From Sphingobacteriales bacterium (GTDB lineage: Bacteria > Bacteroidota > Bacteroidia > Sphingobacteriales > Sphingobacteriaceae), in assembly GCA_020058405.1 (NCBI GenBank), contig JAGVEE010000080.1:1-5359 (forward strand): 5,359 nucleotides of DNA. The letters are read 5' to 3'. This document shows, piece after piece, positions 1-5,359 of this stretch. Numbering within the stretch: the first letter of the stretch is position 1; the number at the start of each line of letters is the position of its first letter. Both the position numbers and the translations under genes were made by a program. The notes under the pieces were generated by a model that had not been told where the DNA came from, did not search any database, and saw only the letters and a list, made by a program, of their open reading frames with translations.

Positions 1-287
1 GCTTTTTTGATGCAATAATCGCTTACCTTTTTTAGTTTCAGGTGTTGTTTTATTTTGATTTTGCCCCATTGCTTCATTCGGAATTTACCGCCTGCAAATG
101 CGATGGCAAAACGCTCTTCATTTAAGAAATTACTGGTAATAAGCTCTGATATTAATTCTTCCACCTCTTTTTGGTGCAAACCCATATCATACAACTTGTC
201 GCGCACCTCTTGCTGACTGCGTTCTTGGTAGGCGCAGTATTGTTCGATTTTTACTTTTGCAGATTTTTTATCGTAAACTTTTACCAT
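1..287 (-). CDS. recX: Regulatory protein RecX, N-terminal part (cut by window edge)
   Basis: RecX binds RecA and modulates its filament formation and recombinase activity in the cytoplasm. The reverse strand reads from an ATG at 287-285 for 95 codons without a stop and runs off the left edge, so the C-terminal third or more is missing (Bacteroidota RecX is usually about 155-160 aa). Visible hallmarks are YCAYQERSQQEVRDKL (residues 17-32), the helical repeat that opens the family, and FLNEERFAIAFAGGKFR (54-70) followed by KQWGKIKI (72-79), matching the second RecX three-helix repeat. The start agrees with family N-termini, and a -7 element lies about 34 nt upstream. The gene is divergent from murF-alr; recA itself is not in the window. 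The family call is secure, while the completeness of the C-terminus cannot be judged. Confidence 0.9.
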   Translation of the reverse strand, partial: MVKVYDKKSAKVKIEQYCAYQERSQQEVRDKLYDMGLHQKEVEELISELITSNFLNEERFAIAFAGGKFRMKQWGKIKIKQHLKLKKVSDYCIKK

Positions 288-320
288 TTAACTCTTGCAA
301 TTTTTGAAAATGCATACTGG

Positions 321-328
321 CAAAAGTA
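321..328 (-). promoter_or_regulatory. Putative -7 promoter element for recX
   Basis: The reverse strand reads TACTTTTG, a full match to the Bacteroidota -7 consensus TAnnTTTG. Transcription would begin near 312-316, leaving a leader of roughly 25-30 nt before the recX ATG at 287. No clear -33 TTTG is visible at the usual 19-21-nt spacing, where the octamer array begins instead. The match is seen directly; promoter function is inferred. Confidence 0.5.
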
Positions 329-344
329 ATGAAAATTCTGTGAG

Positions 345-400
345 AGAAGTTTCGAATTTTCGAAGTTTCGAAATGTCGAATTTTCGAATTTTCGAAAAAA
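345..400. repeat. Octamer tandem array, consensus CGAATTTT, seven units
   Basis: Seven consecutive 8-nt units lie in exact register: AGAAGTTT, CGAATTTT, CGAAGTTT, CGAAATGT, CGAATTTT, CGAATTTT, CGAAAAAA. CGAA recurs at 353, 361, 369, 377, 385 and 393. Because units often end in TT before CGAA, the palindrome TTCGAA recurs too, so either strand could fold on itself. The array lies between the divergent recX and murF-alr starts, between the recX -7 element and the murF-alr ATG. A period not divisible by three argues against a coding role. The frame leading into murF-alr happens to be open through it, which gives an 8-residue peptide repeat that I treat as accidental. Copy-number change could alter promoter or leader spacing; that is inference. 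Confidence 0.85.
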
Positions 401-415
401 GCCTTTTATTTTTTC

Positions 416-423
416 GATATTTG
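416..423 (+). promoter_or_regulatory. Weak candidate -7 element just before murF-alr
   Basis: GATATTTG matches TAnnTTTG except at its first base. A -33-like TTCG (391-394, one mismatch to TTTG) lies 21 nt upstream, inside the last octamer units. The element ends only 3 nt before the chosen ATG at 427, so use of it would give an essentially leaderless mRNA. An alternative is AATTTTTG at 299-306, also one mismatch, which would put the whole octamer array into the 5' leader. Neither is strong. Confidence 0.25.
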
Positions 424-426
424 AAT

Positions 427-2868
427 ATGCAACATCAATACACTGCGGCACAATTAGCTCATATTTGGGATTACACTGAGCAATTAGTGCAACCTAACTC
501 GGAAATTACTTGGTTGCTTATAGATAGTCGTAAATTAATACATGCTGAAGCTTCTATATTTTTTGCATTACCAGGTAAACAAGACGCACATTTATACATT
601 TCAGAATTATATAATAAGGGAGTTCGTAATTTTGTAATTAGCGATGTTAATTTTAATACTTCCAGCTTTGTTGATGCCAATTTCTATTTACAAAAAAATG
701 TTCTAAAAGCATTACAAACATTAGCAGCGTACCATCGTAAACATTTTAATTACGAAGTTATAGGCATAACTGGAAGTAATGGTAAAACCATCGTGAAAGA
801 TTGGTTATATCAGTTAATATCACCAGAAAAATCGATTGTTAGAAGTCCTAAAAGTTATAATTCGCAATTAGGGGTGCCACTTTCTGTATGGCAAATGAGC
901 AATGCTTACCAAATGGGATTATTTGAGGCAGGCATATCCACTATGAATGAAATGGATGCTTTAGAAGAAATTATTAAACCAAACATTGGCATTTTAACCA
1001 ATATAAAGGCTGCACACGATGAAGGTTTTGAATCGAGAGAGGCAAAGCTGCATGAAAAATTGAAATTATTTAAACACTCATCTAAAATTATTTATGGTAA
1101 AAACTATGTACCTGCGGGCCTAATAGAGCTCGAAAAATCTTTTACTTGGAGTTTGCATGAGGAAGCAGATTTGCAGATAATTAAAACAGATAAAAAGGAA
1201 AAAGGTACAGAATTAACTGCTTATTATCATTTTAAAGAGTTTAAAATTCAATTGAATTTTAACGATGATGCCTCTATAGAAAATTGTGTGATTTGTGCTG
1301 CTACACTCTTGTGTTTAGGATATAGTATAGAACTAGTACAAGCTCGTATGCTTCAACTTCAATCTATACCCATGAGGTTGCAAATGAAACAAGGCATACA
1401 ACAATCTACCATTATAAACGATAGTTACAGTGCCGATATTTCATCTTTATACATGGCTGTTGATTTTTTAAATCAGCAAAAACATGAGCGTAAAACCATT
1501 ATTATTTCTGATATGATACACGGTGCTAATGAGCCGGTTTATGAGCTCATGGCCACTTATTTTAAATCACACAACATCAACAGAATTATAGGAATTGGTG
1601 AAGAAATTTCATCGAATGCACATCTGTTTTCGATGGAAAAACAGTTTTTTAAAAATACAGACGAATTATTGAAAGCATTGCCTGCATTAGATTTCAGTAG
1701 GGAAGGGGTATTAATTAAAGGAGCTAGAACTTTCGCATTCGAAAAAATTGCCAGTAGGTTAGAAGAGAAAGTGCACGATACCGTAATGGAAATAAATTTA
1801 AATTCCATTGTACATAATTTAAATTTTTACCGTTCGAAATTATTGCCCGGTACAAAAGTAATGGTAATGGTTAAAGCCTTTGCTTATGGCAGTGGAAGTT
1901 TTGAAATTGCGAACGTTTTACAATACAACAAAGTAGATTATTTGGCGGTGGCGTATGCCGATGAAGGAGTGGCCTTACGCAAAGAGGGAATACATTTACC
2001 AATAATGGTGATGAGCCCCGAAAGTAATGCATTCGAAAAAATAATTTCCAATTGTTTAGAACCCGAAATTTACAGCATCCAAATTTTAAAATCTTTTATA
2101 AACCATTTGAAACTAAACGGTATTAAACAATATCCAATCCATTTAAAATTAGATACTGGGATGCACAGATTAGGTTTCGAATTAGCTGATGTTGAAAGCA
2201 TAGTTGAGTTGTTGAACGACGAAGCCATAAAGGTAAAATCTGTATTTACACATTTAGCAGCATCAGAATCTAATGAACACGATGCGTTTACTAAAGAGCA
2301 ATTAAATAAGTTCGATAAAATGTATGCAAGTTTGCGAAACAATTTGCATTATGACACGCTGAGGCATGTTGCCAATACCGCAGCCATACTACGTTTCCCA
2401 GAGTCTCATTATGAAATGGTACGCTTAGGTATAGGTTTGTATGGTGTAGAAAATGTTGGTAATTTTGAACACGAATTGCAACGAGTAGCCGAACTTAAAA
2501 CTACCGTTACGCAAGTACGTAAAGTATTAAAAGGAGAAAGTATTGGTTACAGCAGAAGAGGAGTGTTAACTCACGATGCAGAAATTGCTACCATCAAAAT
2601 TGGTTATGCCGATGGTTATGGTAGAGCTTTTGGAAATGGCGTAGGAGAGGTGCTTATTAATGGCAAACGTGCAAAAGTAATTGGATCTGTGTGCATGGAC
2701 ATGTGTATGGTAGATGTTACCAATTTACAAGTTCAAGAGGGTGATGAAGTAATAGTGTTTGGTGAAGATCCATCTATTAAAGAGCTAGCAAGTAAAATAA
2801 ATACAATACCTTACGAAGTATTAACAAGCATTTCTCAACGAGTGCAAAGAATCTATTATTATGAATAA
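427..2868 (+). CDS. murF-alr: Bifunctional MurF (UDP-MurNAc-tripeptide:D-Ala-D-Ala ligase) / alanine racemase
   Basis: This cytoplasmic cell-wall enzyme has two joined activities. The N-terminal half (about 1-450) is MurF, which uses ATP to attach D-Ala-D-Ala to UDP-MurNAc-tripeptide. It shows the ATP loop GITGSNGKT (113-121), FEAG (166-169), TNIKAAH with its conserved His197, NDSY (331-334) and LIKGAR (429-434). The C-terminal half (454-813) is PLP-dependent alanine racemase. It shows VKAFAYGSG with PLP-binding Lys483, LKLDTGMHRLG (Lys574, Arg581), Arg666 in VRLGIGLYG, catalytic Tyr708 in IGYSRRG, IGYADGYGR, and CMDMCM (756-761). At 813 aa the protein fits the known Bacteroidota fusion family (about 820 aa). 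I chose ATG 427 because the MurF-like N-terminus begins there. The frame stays open back to a TTG at 295, but those 44 codons cross the octamer array. All key residues are present, so both halves look active. The last 8 nt overlap the DUF502 gene. Confidence 0.95.
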   Translation: MQHQYTAAQLAHIWDYTEQLVQPNSEITWLLIDSRKLIHAEASIFFALPGKQDAHLYISELYNKGVRNFVISDVNFNTSSFVDANFYLQKNVLKALQTLAAYHRKHFNYEVIGITGSNGKTIVKDWLYQLISPEKSIVRSPKSYNSQLGVPLSVWQMSNAYQMGLFEAGISTMNEMDALEEIIKPNIGILTNIKAAHDEGFESREAKLHEKLKLFKHSSKIIYGKNYVPAGLIELEKSFTWSLHEEADLQIIKTDKKEKGTELTAYYHFKEFKIQLNFNDDASIENCVICAATLLCLGYSIELVQARMLQLQSIPMRLQMKQGIQQSTIINDSYSADISSLYMAVDFLNQQKHERKTIIISDMIHGANEPVYELMATYFKSHNINRIIGIGEEISSNAHLFSMEKQFFKNTDELLKALPALDFSREGVLIKGARTFAFEKIASRLEEKVHDTVMEINLNSIVHNLNFYRSKLLPGTKVMVMVKAFAYGSGSFEIANVLQYNKVDYLAVAYADEGVALRKEGIHLPIMVMSPESNAFEKIISNCLEPEIYSIQILKSFINHLKLNGIKQYPIHLKLDTGMHRLGFELADVESIVELLNDEAIKVKSVFTHLAASESNEHDAFTKEQLNKFDKMYASLRNNLHYDTLRHVANTAAILRFPESHYEMVRLGIGLYGVENVGNFEHELQRVAELKTTVTQVRKVLKGESIGYSRRGVLTHDAEIATIKIGYADGYGRAFGNGVGEVLINGKRAKVIGSVCMDMCMVDVTNLQVQEGDEVIVFGEDPSIKELASKINTIPYEVLTSISQRVQRIYYYE

Positions 2869-3412
2869 ATTTTTCAGAGTATTTCTTAACTACTTTTTTA
2901 AAGGAGTATTAGTTATTATTCCCTTGGCATTTAGCGTGTATATTATTTACAAAGTAATATACTCTGTAGATAGTATTGTTGATTTAGGTTTTCCGGGTGG
3001 AGGGTTTATTGTAACAGTGTTAGGCCTAGCATTTGTAGGGCTTTTGGTTACCTCCTTTATTACCGAACCCATTTATAATTACCTCGATAAATTATTGAAT
3101 CGCATGCCGATTTTTAAACTGATGTACTCTTCTGTACGCGATTTATTAGAGGCTTTTGTAGGAGAAGATAAAAAGTTCAACGAACCAGTATTAGTAGAAA
3201 TTGCGGAAGGTATAAAGCAAGTAGGATTTCTTACTCAAAATAATTTAAAAAGTATGGGTTTAGAGGATGAAGTTGCCGTGTACTTCCCATTCTCTTATAG
3301 CATTGCTGGCAAGGTTTGTATAGTTAGTAGAGCAAAAGTTAGCCCACTAAGAATGAAAGCAGCTGATGCCATGAAATTTGCTGTAAGCGGAGGAGTTAGC
3401 GATGTTGAATAA
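2861..3412 (+). CDS. DUF502 family inner-membrane protein
   Basis: This 183-aa protein belongs to the DUF502 family, whose molecular role is not established. Two hydrophobic helices are predicted at about 13-33 (GVLVIIPLAFSVYIIYKV) and 48-68 (after the PGGGF turn), so it should sit in the inner membrane with the C-terminal two-thirds as a soluble domain. Family features are the GV..IIPL pattern in helix 1, PIFKLMYSSVRDLLEAF (83-99), FNEPVLVEI (106-114), GFLTQNN (122-128) and the terminal DAMKFAVSGG (169-178). The usual TTPNPTSG segment is replaced by FPFSYSIAGKV (142-152). Length is close to the family norm of about 200. Its ATG lies inside the end of murF-alr (8-nt overlap, different frame), pointing to co-transcription and translational coupling. 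A link to envelope biology is inferred only from that neighbour and the membrane location. Confidence 0.85.
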   Translation: MNKFFRVFLNYFFKGVLVIIPLAFSVYIIYKVIYSVDSIVDLGFPGGGFIVTVLGLAFVGLLVTSFITEPIYNYLDKLLNRMPIFKLMYSSVRDLLEAFVGEDKKFNEPVLVEIAEGIKQVGFLTQNNLKSMGLEDEVAVYFPFSYSIAGKVCIVSRAKVSPLRMKAADAMKFAVSGGVSDVE

Positions 3413-3446
3413 CCTTTTTTTAATATTAAATTAGGTATAATTTTAC

Positions 3447-3454
3447 TATATTTG
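3447..3454 (+). promoter_or_regulatory. Putative -7 promoter element for the small-protein/nucleotidyltransferase pair
   Basis: TATATTTG is a full match to the Bacteroidota TAnnTTTG element. It lies in the only gap (3413-3457) between the murF-alr operon and the next pair, suggesting the pair is transcribed on its own. No TTTG -33 element is seen at 19-21-nt spacing; that stretch is T- and A-rich. The element ends 3 nt before the ATG at 3458, so the transcript would be leaderless or nearly so, unless the small protein starts elsewhere. Confidence 0.5.
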
Positions 3455-3457
3455 GGT

Positions 3458-3646
3458 ATGCATAAAAGTCTTAAGATTACTAGTTTAAAGGACGATACAA
3501 ACGATTACCAATATTGGTCAACTAAAAGTTTTGTAGAAAGATTAAATGCCATTGAATTGCTTAGAACACATTATTATAAATTGAATAGCAATGCTGAGTC
3601 AAGATTTCAAAGAGTTTGTAGAATTATTAATAACAAAAAAAGCTGA
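3458..3646 (+). CDS. Small conserved-looking protein (62 aa), candidate partner of the nucleotidyltransferase
   Basis: The 62-aa product is basic, has no signal peptide or membrane segment, and looks mostly helical. The layout resembles small proteins I recall encoded just before minimal nucleotidyltransferases in Bacteroidota and cyanobacteria: a DYQYW segment (16-20), S-F-V-ERLNAIELLR (24-36), a YY pair (39-40) and a basic tail RFQRVCRII (49-57). No function is established to my knowledge; some homologues carry uninformative names. ATG 3458 is preferred over the TTG at 3452 because TTG 3452 lies inside the -7 element. The final 56 nt overlap the nucleotidyltransferase start in another frame, so the two are probably co-expressed. 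An antitoxin or regulatory-partner role is inferred from gene order and overlap only. It could also be an independent small protein. Confidence 0.65.
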   Translation: MHKSLKITSLKDDTNDYQYWSTKSFVERLNAIELLRTHYYKLNSNAESRFQRVCRIINNKKS

Positions 3647-4028
3647 ATACCTAATTGTAGGTGGCTACGCTGTAGGAGTTCATGGGCATCCGAGATATAC
3701 AGGTGATTTAGATATTTGGTTAAATCCTACAAAAGAAAACGCAACAAAAATCCTAAATTGTGTTAACGAGTTTGGCTTTGAATCTTTCCAATTGTCTATA
3801 GAAGATTTTATGAAAGAAGGGAATGTTATACAATTAGGTTATCCACCCTTACGAATAGATTTATTAACACAAATTGATGGTGTAACTTTTATGGAATGTT
3901 ATCAGAACAAAAAGTTAGTTGAAATTGATGGATTAAATATAAATTTTATAGGATATAACGATTTAATTAAAAACAAATCTAGTTCTGGTCGGCTACGTGA
4001 TATTGACGATATTAACAATCTAACTTAA
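3591..4028 (+). CDS. Minimal nucleotidyltransferase (AbiEii/DUF6036-like)
   Basis: This 145-aa protein has the signature of the polymerase-beta-type nucleotidyltransferase fold: YLIVGGYAVGVHGHPRYTGDLDIW (20-43). The GG pair is at 24-25, the metal-binding acidic pair is Asp39 and Asp41, and RID at 88-90 supplies the likely third carboxylate, Asp90. The C-terminal DLIKNKSSSGRLRDIDDINNL (124-144) matches the basic Lys/Arg-Asp tail common in the family. Such enzymes transfer nucleotides from NTPs; some relatives (AbiEii, MenA) are toxins that modify RNA or proteins. The ATG at 3591 is needed because the next Met is at residue 74, beyond the active site, and MLSQDFKEFVELL is a typical family N-terminus. 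It overlaps the 62-aa gene by 56 nt and ends 4 nt before the stop codon of the convergent lipoprotein gene. The active site looks intact. Substrate and toxicity are unknown. Confidence 0.85.
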   Translation: MLSQDFKEFVELLITKKAEYLIVGGYAVGVHGHPRYTGDLDIWLNPTKENATKILNCVNEFGFESFQLSIEDFMKEGNVIQLGYPPLRIDLLTQIDGVTFMECYQNKKLVEIDGLNINFIGYNDLIKNKSSSGRLRDIDDINNLT

Positions 4029-4032
4029 ATTT

Positions 4033-4524
4033 TTAATACTTCCTCCGTTGAAATTTTAACACCCCCATGCGGTATAATTTCCTGCCATTTACTTCGCGAA
4101 GCTCTGCTTCAATGCGCCCGTTTATAGGGCTAAACCAAATTTCTAATTCTTTTTTTGCTATCGGATCTCTGTCAAACAGTTTAGTAGCATCTTTTAATTT
4201 TACAACATAAGAATCACCAGTAAATTCGGTTTTTTTTGATACTTGTTTGATGGCAATATTCTCAAAATTTATGTAACCAATAGTTCCCGACGCTGTTTTA
4301 TCTTTGTTTAAAATGAGGATGGCATTAATGGTATCGGTGATAGTTTTATATTCTTCTTTGTTTATGTAGGTGCGCACCGTAATTTTATGCGTAGCACTTT
4401 GCCAAGCACCCAAGTATCTACTGGGCATAATCCATTTATTGCTCTTACATGAGTTCATAAACAAAACAAACAGGGCTAATACTATAACTCTGCTTTTCTT
4501 GTTAAACTTGTTACTAATTATCAT
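4033..4524 (-). CDS. Small putative lipoprotein, family not recognised
   Basis: The 163-aa product begins with a basic stretch (NKFNKKSR, 5-12), a hydrophobic core (VIVLALFVLFM, 13-23) and NSC ending at Cys26. This is a lipoprotein signal with a relaxed lipobox (Met at -3), so the mature protein should be lipid-anchored. KSNK follows the cysteine, without the acidic run linked to surface export in Bacteroidota. The mature part has a YLGAW segment (37-41) followed by alternating short hydrophobic and polar stretches, suggesting a beta-rich, perhaps lipocalin-like, domain. This is a shape guess, not a family match. Its ATG shares one base with the LOG stop (TAATG on the minus strand), so it is the second gene of a coupled pair. 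It ends 4 nt from the convergent nucleotidyltransferase stop. Confidence 0.75.
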   Translation of the reverse strand: MIISNKFNKKSRVIVLALFVLFMNSCKSNKWIMPSRYLGAWQSATHKITVRTYINKEEYKTITDTINAILILNKDKTASGTIGYINFENIAIKQVSKKTEFTGDSYVVKLKDATKLFDRDPIAKKELEIWFSPINGRIEAELREVNGRKLYRMGVLKFQRRKY

Positions 4525-5231
4525 TAGAAATTTGGTTTCAATATAAACTTCTCGTAAAACTCTACAATGTGTGCCACTGCATCATCAGCTGTATCTACCA
4601 CTTTAAATAAAAACATATCATCTGCCGAAACATTGTTTTCTTTTTCTAACATTACTTTCTGTATCCAATCCACTAAACCTCCCCAGAACTCCGTACCCAC
4701 TAGTACCACCGGAAATTGTGCCACTTTTTTTGTTTGGATCAACGTTAATGCTTCAAACAATTCATCGAGTGTACCGAAACCTCCTGGCAATACCACAAAG
4801 CCTTGTGCATACTTTAAAAACATTACTTTGCGAACAAAGAAATAATCGAAGTTCATTAATTTATCTAAATCAATGTATGGATTGTGCGACTGTTCAAATG
4901 GCAAAACAATGTTTAAACCAACAGACTTACCACCCGTTGCTCTTGCACCTTTATTACCTGCTTCCATAATGCCTGGGCCACCCCCAGTTATAATTCCGTA
5001 ACCCTTACGTGTTAGTTTCTCTGCAATTTCTTCACCAAGTTTATAATATACATGGTCGGGTTTAGTTCTTGCCGATCCGAATATGGATACACAAGGACCA
5101 ATTTTTGCTAATTTCTCAAAGCCCTCCACAAACTCGGCCATTACTTCAAATATTTGCCATGAGTTTTGTGTTTTTATCTCGTTCCAGTTTTTGTTTTCAA
5201 ACGCACTTCTAATTTTATCGTCTCCTGTCAT
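4524..5231 (-). CDS. LOG-family (TIGR00730) Rossmann-fold phosphoribohydrolase
   Basis: This cytoplasmic 235-aa protein belongs to the LOG family, long called lysine decarboxylase-like. Characterised members hydrolyse nucleoside 5'-monophosphates (cytokinin ribotides, AMP) to free base and ribose 5-phosphate. Visible motifs are VSIFGSAR (48-55), the nucleotide loop GGGPGIMEAGNKGA (83-96), VRK (133-135) with the expected catalytic Arg134, and PGGFGTLDE (149-157) with Glu157. The N-terminal leader MTGDDKIRSAFENKNWNEIK followed by WQIFEVMAEFVEGFEKLAKIGP is typical of Bacteroidota members, supporting ATG 5231; an in-frame stop lies at 5241-5243, so no earlier start is possible. It overlaps the downstream lipoprotein gene by one base. 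Its upstream region is the heptamer array, in which I see no TAnnTTTG element. The substrate in this organism is not known. Confidence 0.92.
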   Translation of the reverse strand: MTGDDKIRSAFENKNWNEIKTQNSWQIFEVMAEFVEGFEKLAKIGPCVSIFGSARTKPDHVYYKLGEEIAEKLTRKGYGIITGGGPGIMEAGNKGARATGGKSVGLNIVLPFEQSHNPYIDLDKLMNFDYFFVRKVMFLKYAQGFVVLPGGFGTLDELFEALTLIQTKKVAQFPVVLVGTEFWGGLVDWIQKVMLEKENNVSADDMFLFKVVDTADDAVAHIVEFYEKFILKPNF

Positions 5232-5239
5232 ATGTAGAT

Positions 5240-5358
5240 TTTAGTATTTAGTATTTAGTCTTTAGTATTGGGTATAGAGTATTGAGTATCGGGAAGCAAG
5301 ATATTGCTCTTCACTCATCGCTCCTTGCTCCCTGCTCAAAGCTCTCAGCTCATTGCTC
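5240..5358. repeat. Degenerate heptamer array, 17 units in one register, reaching the window edge
   Basis: The whole stretch divides into 7-nt units without a single slip. Units 1-7 (5240-5288) follow TTTAGTA/TTGAGTA (TTTAGTA three times, TTTAGTC, TTGGGTA, TAGAGTA, TTGAGTA). Units 8-9 (TCGGGAA, GCAAGAT) are transitional. Units 10-17 (5303-5358) follow NNNGCTC (ATTGCTC, TTCACTC, ATCGCTC, CTTGCTC, CCTGCTC, AAAGCTC, TCAGCTC, ATTGCTC). The last three or four positions are conserved and the first three vary. It lies directly upstream of the LOG gene and continues to the end of the window, so its full length and the gene beyond it are unknown. It contains no usable ORF. Similar heptamer-period intergenic sequence is something I recall from other Bacteroidota genomes, without an assigned role. 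Confidence 0.85.
5293..5312. other. Small hairpin at the centre of the heptamer array
   Basis: AGCAA (5295-5299) and TTGCT (5304-5308) pair around a GATA loop. The stem extends by GA (5293-5294) with TC (5311-5312) past a two-base bulge. It sits exactly where the array changes from the AGTA class to the GCTC class. No T-run follows on either strand, so it does not look like an intrinsic terminator. Whether it folds in vivo is unknown. Confidence 0.45.
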
Positions 5359-5359
5359 C

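Noticed and set aside
295..426. In-frame 44-codon extension of murF-alr from a TTG at 295
   Set aside because: It crosses the octamer array, giving a repetitive peptide unlike any MurF N-terminus, and the family start matches ATG 427.
1557..1808. Open frame of 83 codons on the minus strand inside murF-alr
   Set aside because: It lies antisense to the well-supported MurF/racemase coding sequence, with no family features; a shadow frame. The same applies to the minus-strand frames at 471-680 and 2070-2342.
3419..3430. Palindrome TTTAATATTAAA after the DUF502 gene, considered as a terminator
   Set aside because: It has no loop, is AT-only, and no T-run follows it on the plus strand, so a stable terminator hairpin is unlikely.
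3452..3457. TTG start two codons upstream for the 62-aa protein
   Set aside because: It lies inside the putative -7 element TATATTTG, so it would probably not be on the mRNA; ATG 3458 is simpler.
4567..4969. Two plus-strand open frames opposite the LOG gene (4567-4845 and 4718-4969)
   Set aside because: Both are antisense to conserved LOG motifs and have low-complexity, Ser/Thr/Asn-rich products with no recognisable domain.
5240..5358. CRISPR array or REP/IS end
   Set aside because: Units are 7 nt and contiguous with no spacers; there are no terminal inverted repeats or transposase sequence in the window.

Overview
The window looks like chromosomal DNA from a Bacteroidota (Bacteroidetes) bacterium, probably a Chitinophagales/Sphingobacteriales/Cytophagales-type lineage. 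The evidence is AT-rich sequence, a fused murF-alr gene of the type common in that phylum, matches to the Bacteroidota -7 promoter element TAnnTTTG, weak or absent Shine-Dalgarno sequences, and family-typical RecX, DUF502 and LOG proteins. The assignment rests on recognising these families by eye; no search was run.

Layout from left to right. (1) Positions 1-287, minus strand: the N-terminal part of recX, cut by the window edge. (2) Positions 288-426: a divergent intergenic region with a good -7 element for recX (321-328, minus) and a strict 8-bp-period tandem array built on CGAATTTT (345-400). (3) 427-2868, plus: an 813-aa fusion of MurF (D-Ala-D-Ala-adding ligase) and alanine racemase, followed with an 8-nt overlap by a two-helix DUF502 membrane protein (2861-3412). 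(4) 3447-4028, plus: a compact two-gene cassette with its own TAnnTTTG element. It has a 62-aa small protein whose last 56 nt overlap, out of frame, the start of a 145-aa minimal nucleotidyltransferase of the AbiEii/DUF6036-like kind. It resembles a toxin-antitoxin-like pair, but no function is proven. (5) 4033-5231, minus: a LOG-family (TIGR00730) phosphoribohydrolase followed by a translationally coupled small lipoprotein, converging on the nucleotidyltransferase with a gap of only 4 nt. (6) 5240-5358: a degenerate 7-bp-period array of 17 units, upstream of the LOG gene and continuing to the window edge.

The fusion protein links production of D-alanine to its use in peptidoglycan precursor synthesis (the D-Ala-D-Ala ligase Ddl, acting between the two, is not in this window). 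The other genes are housekeeping or of unknown role. The least explained parts are the two intergenic arrays with periods of 8 and 7 bp (neither a multiple of three), the GAG/CTC polarity switch around a small hairpin inside the heptamer array, and the overlapping small-protein/nucleotidyltransferase cassette.
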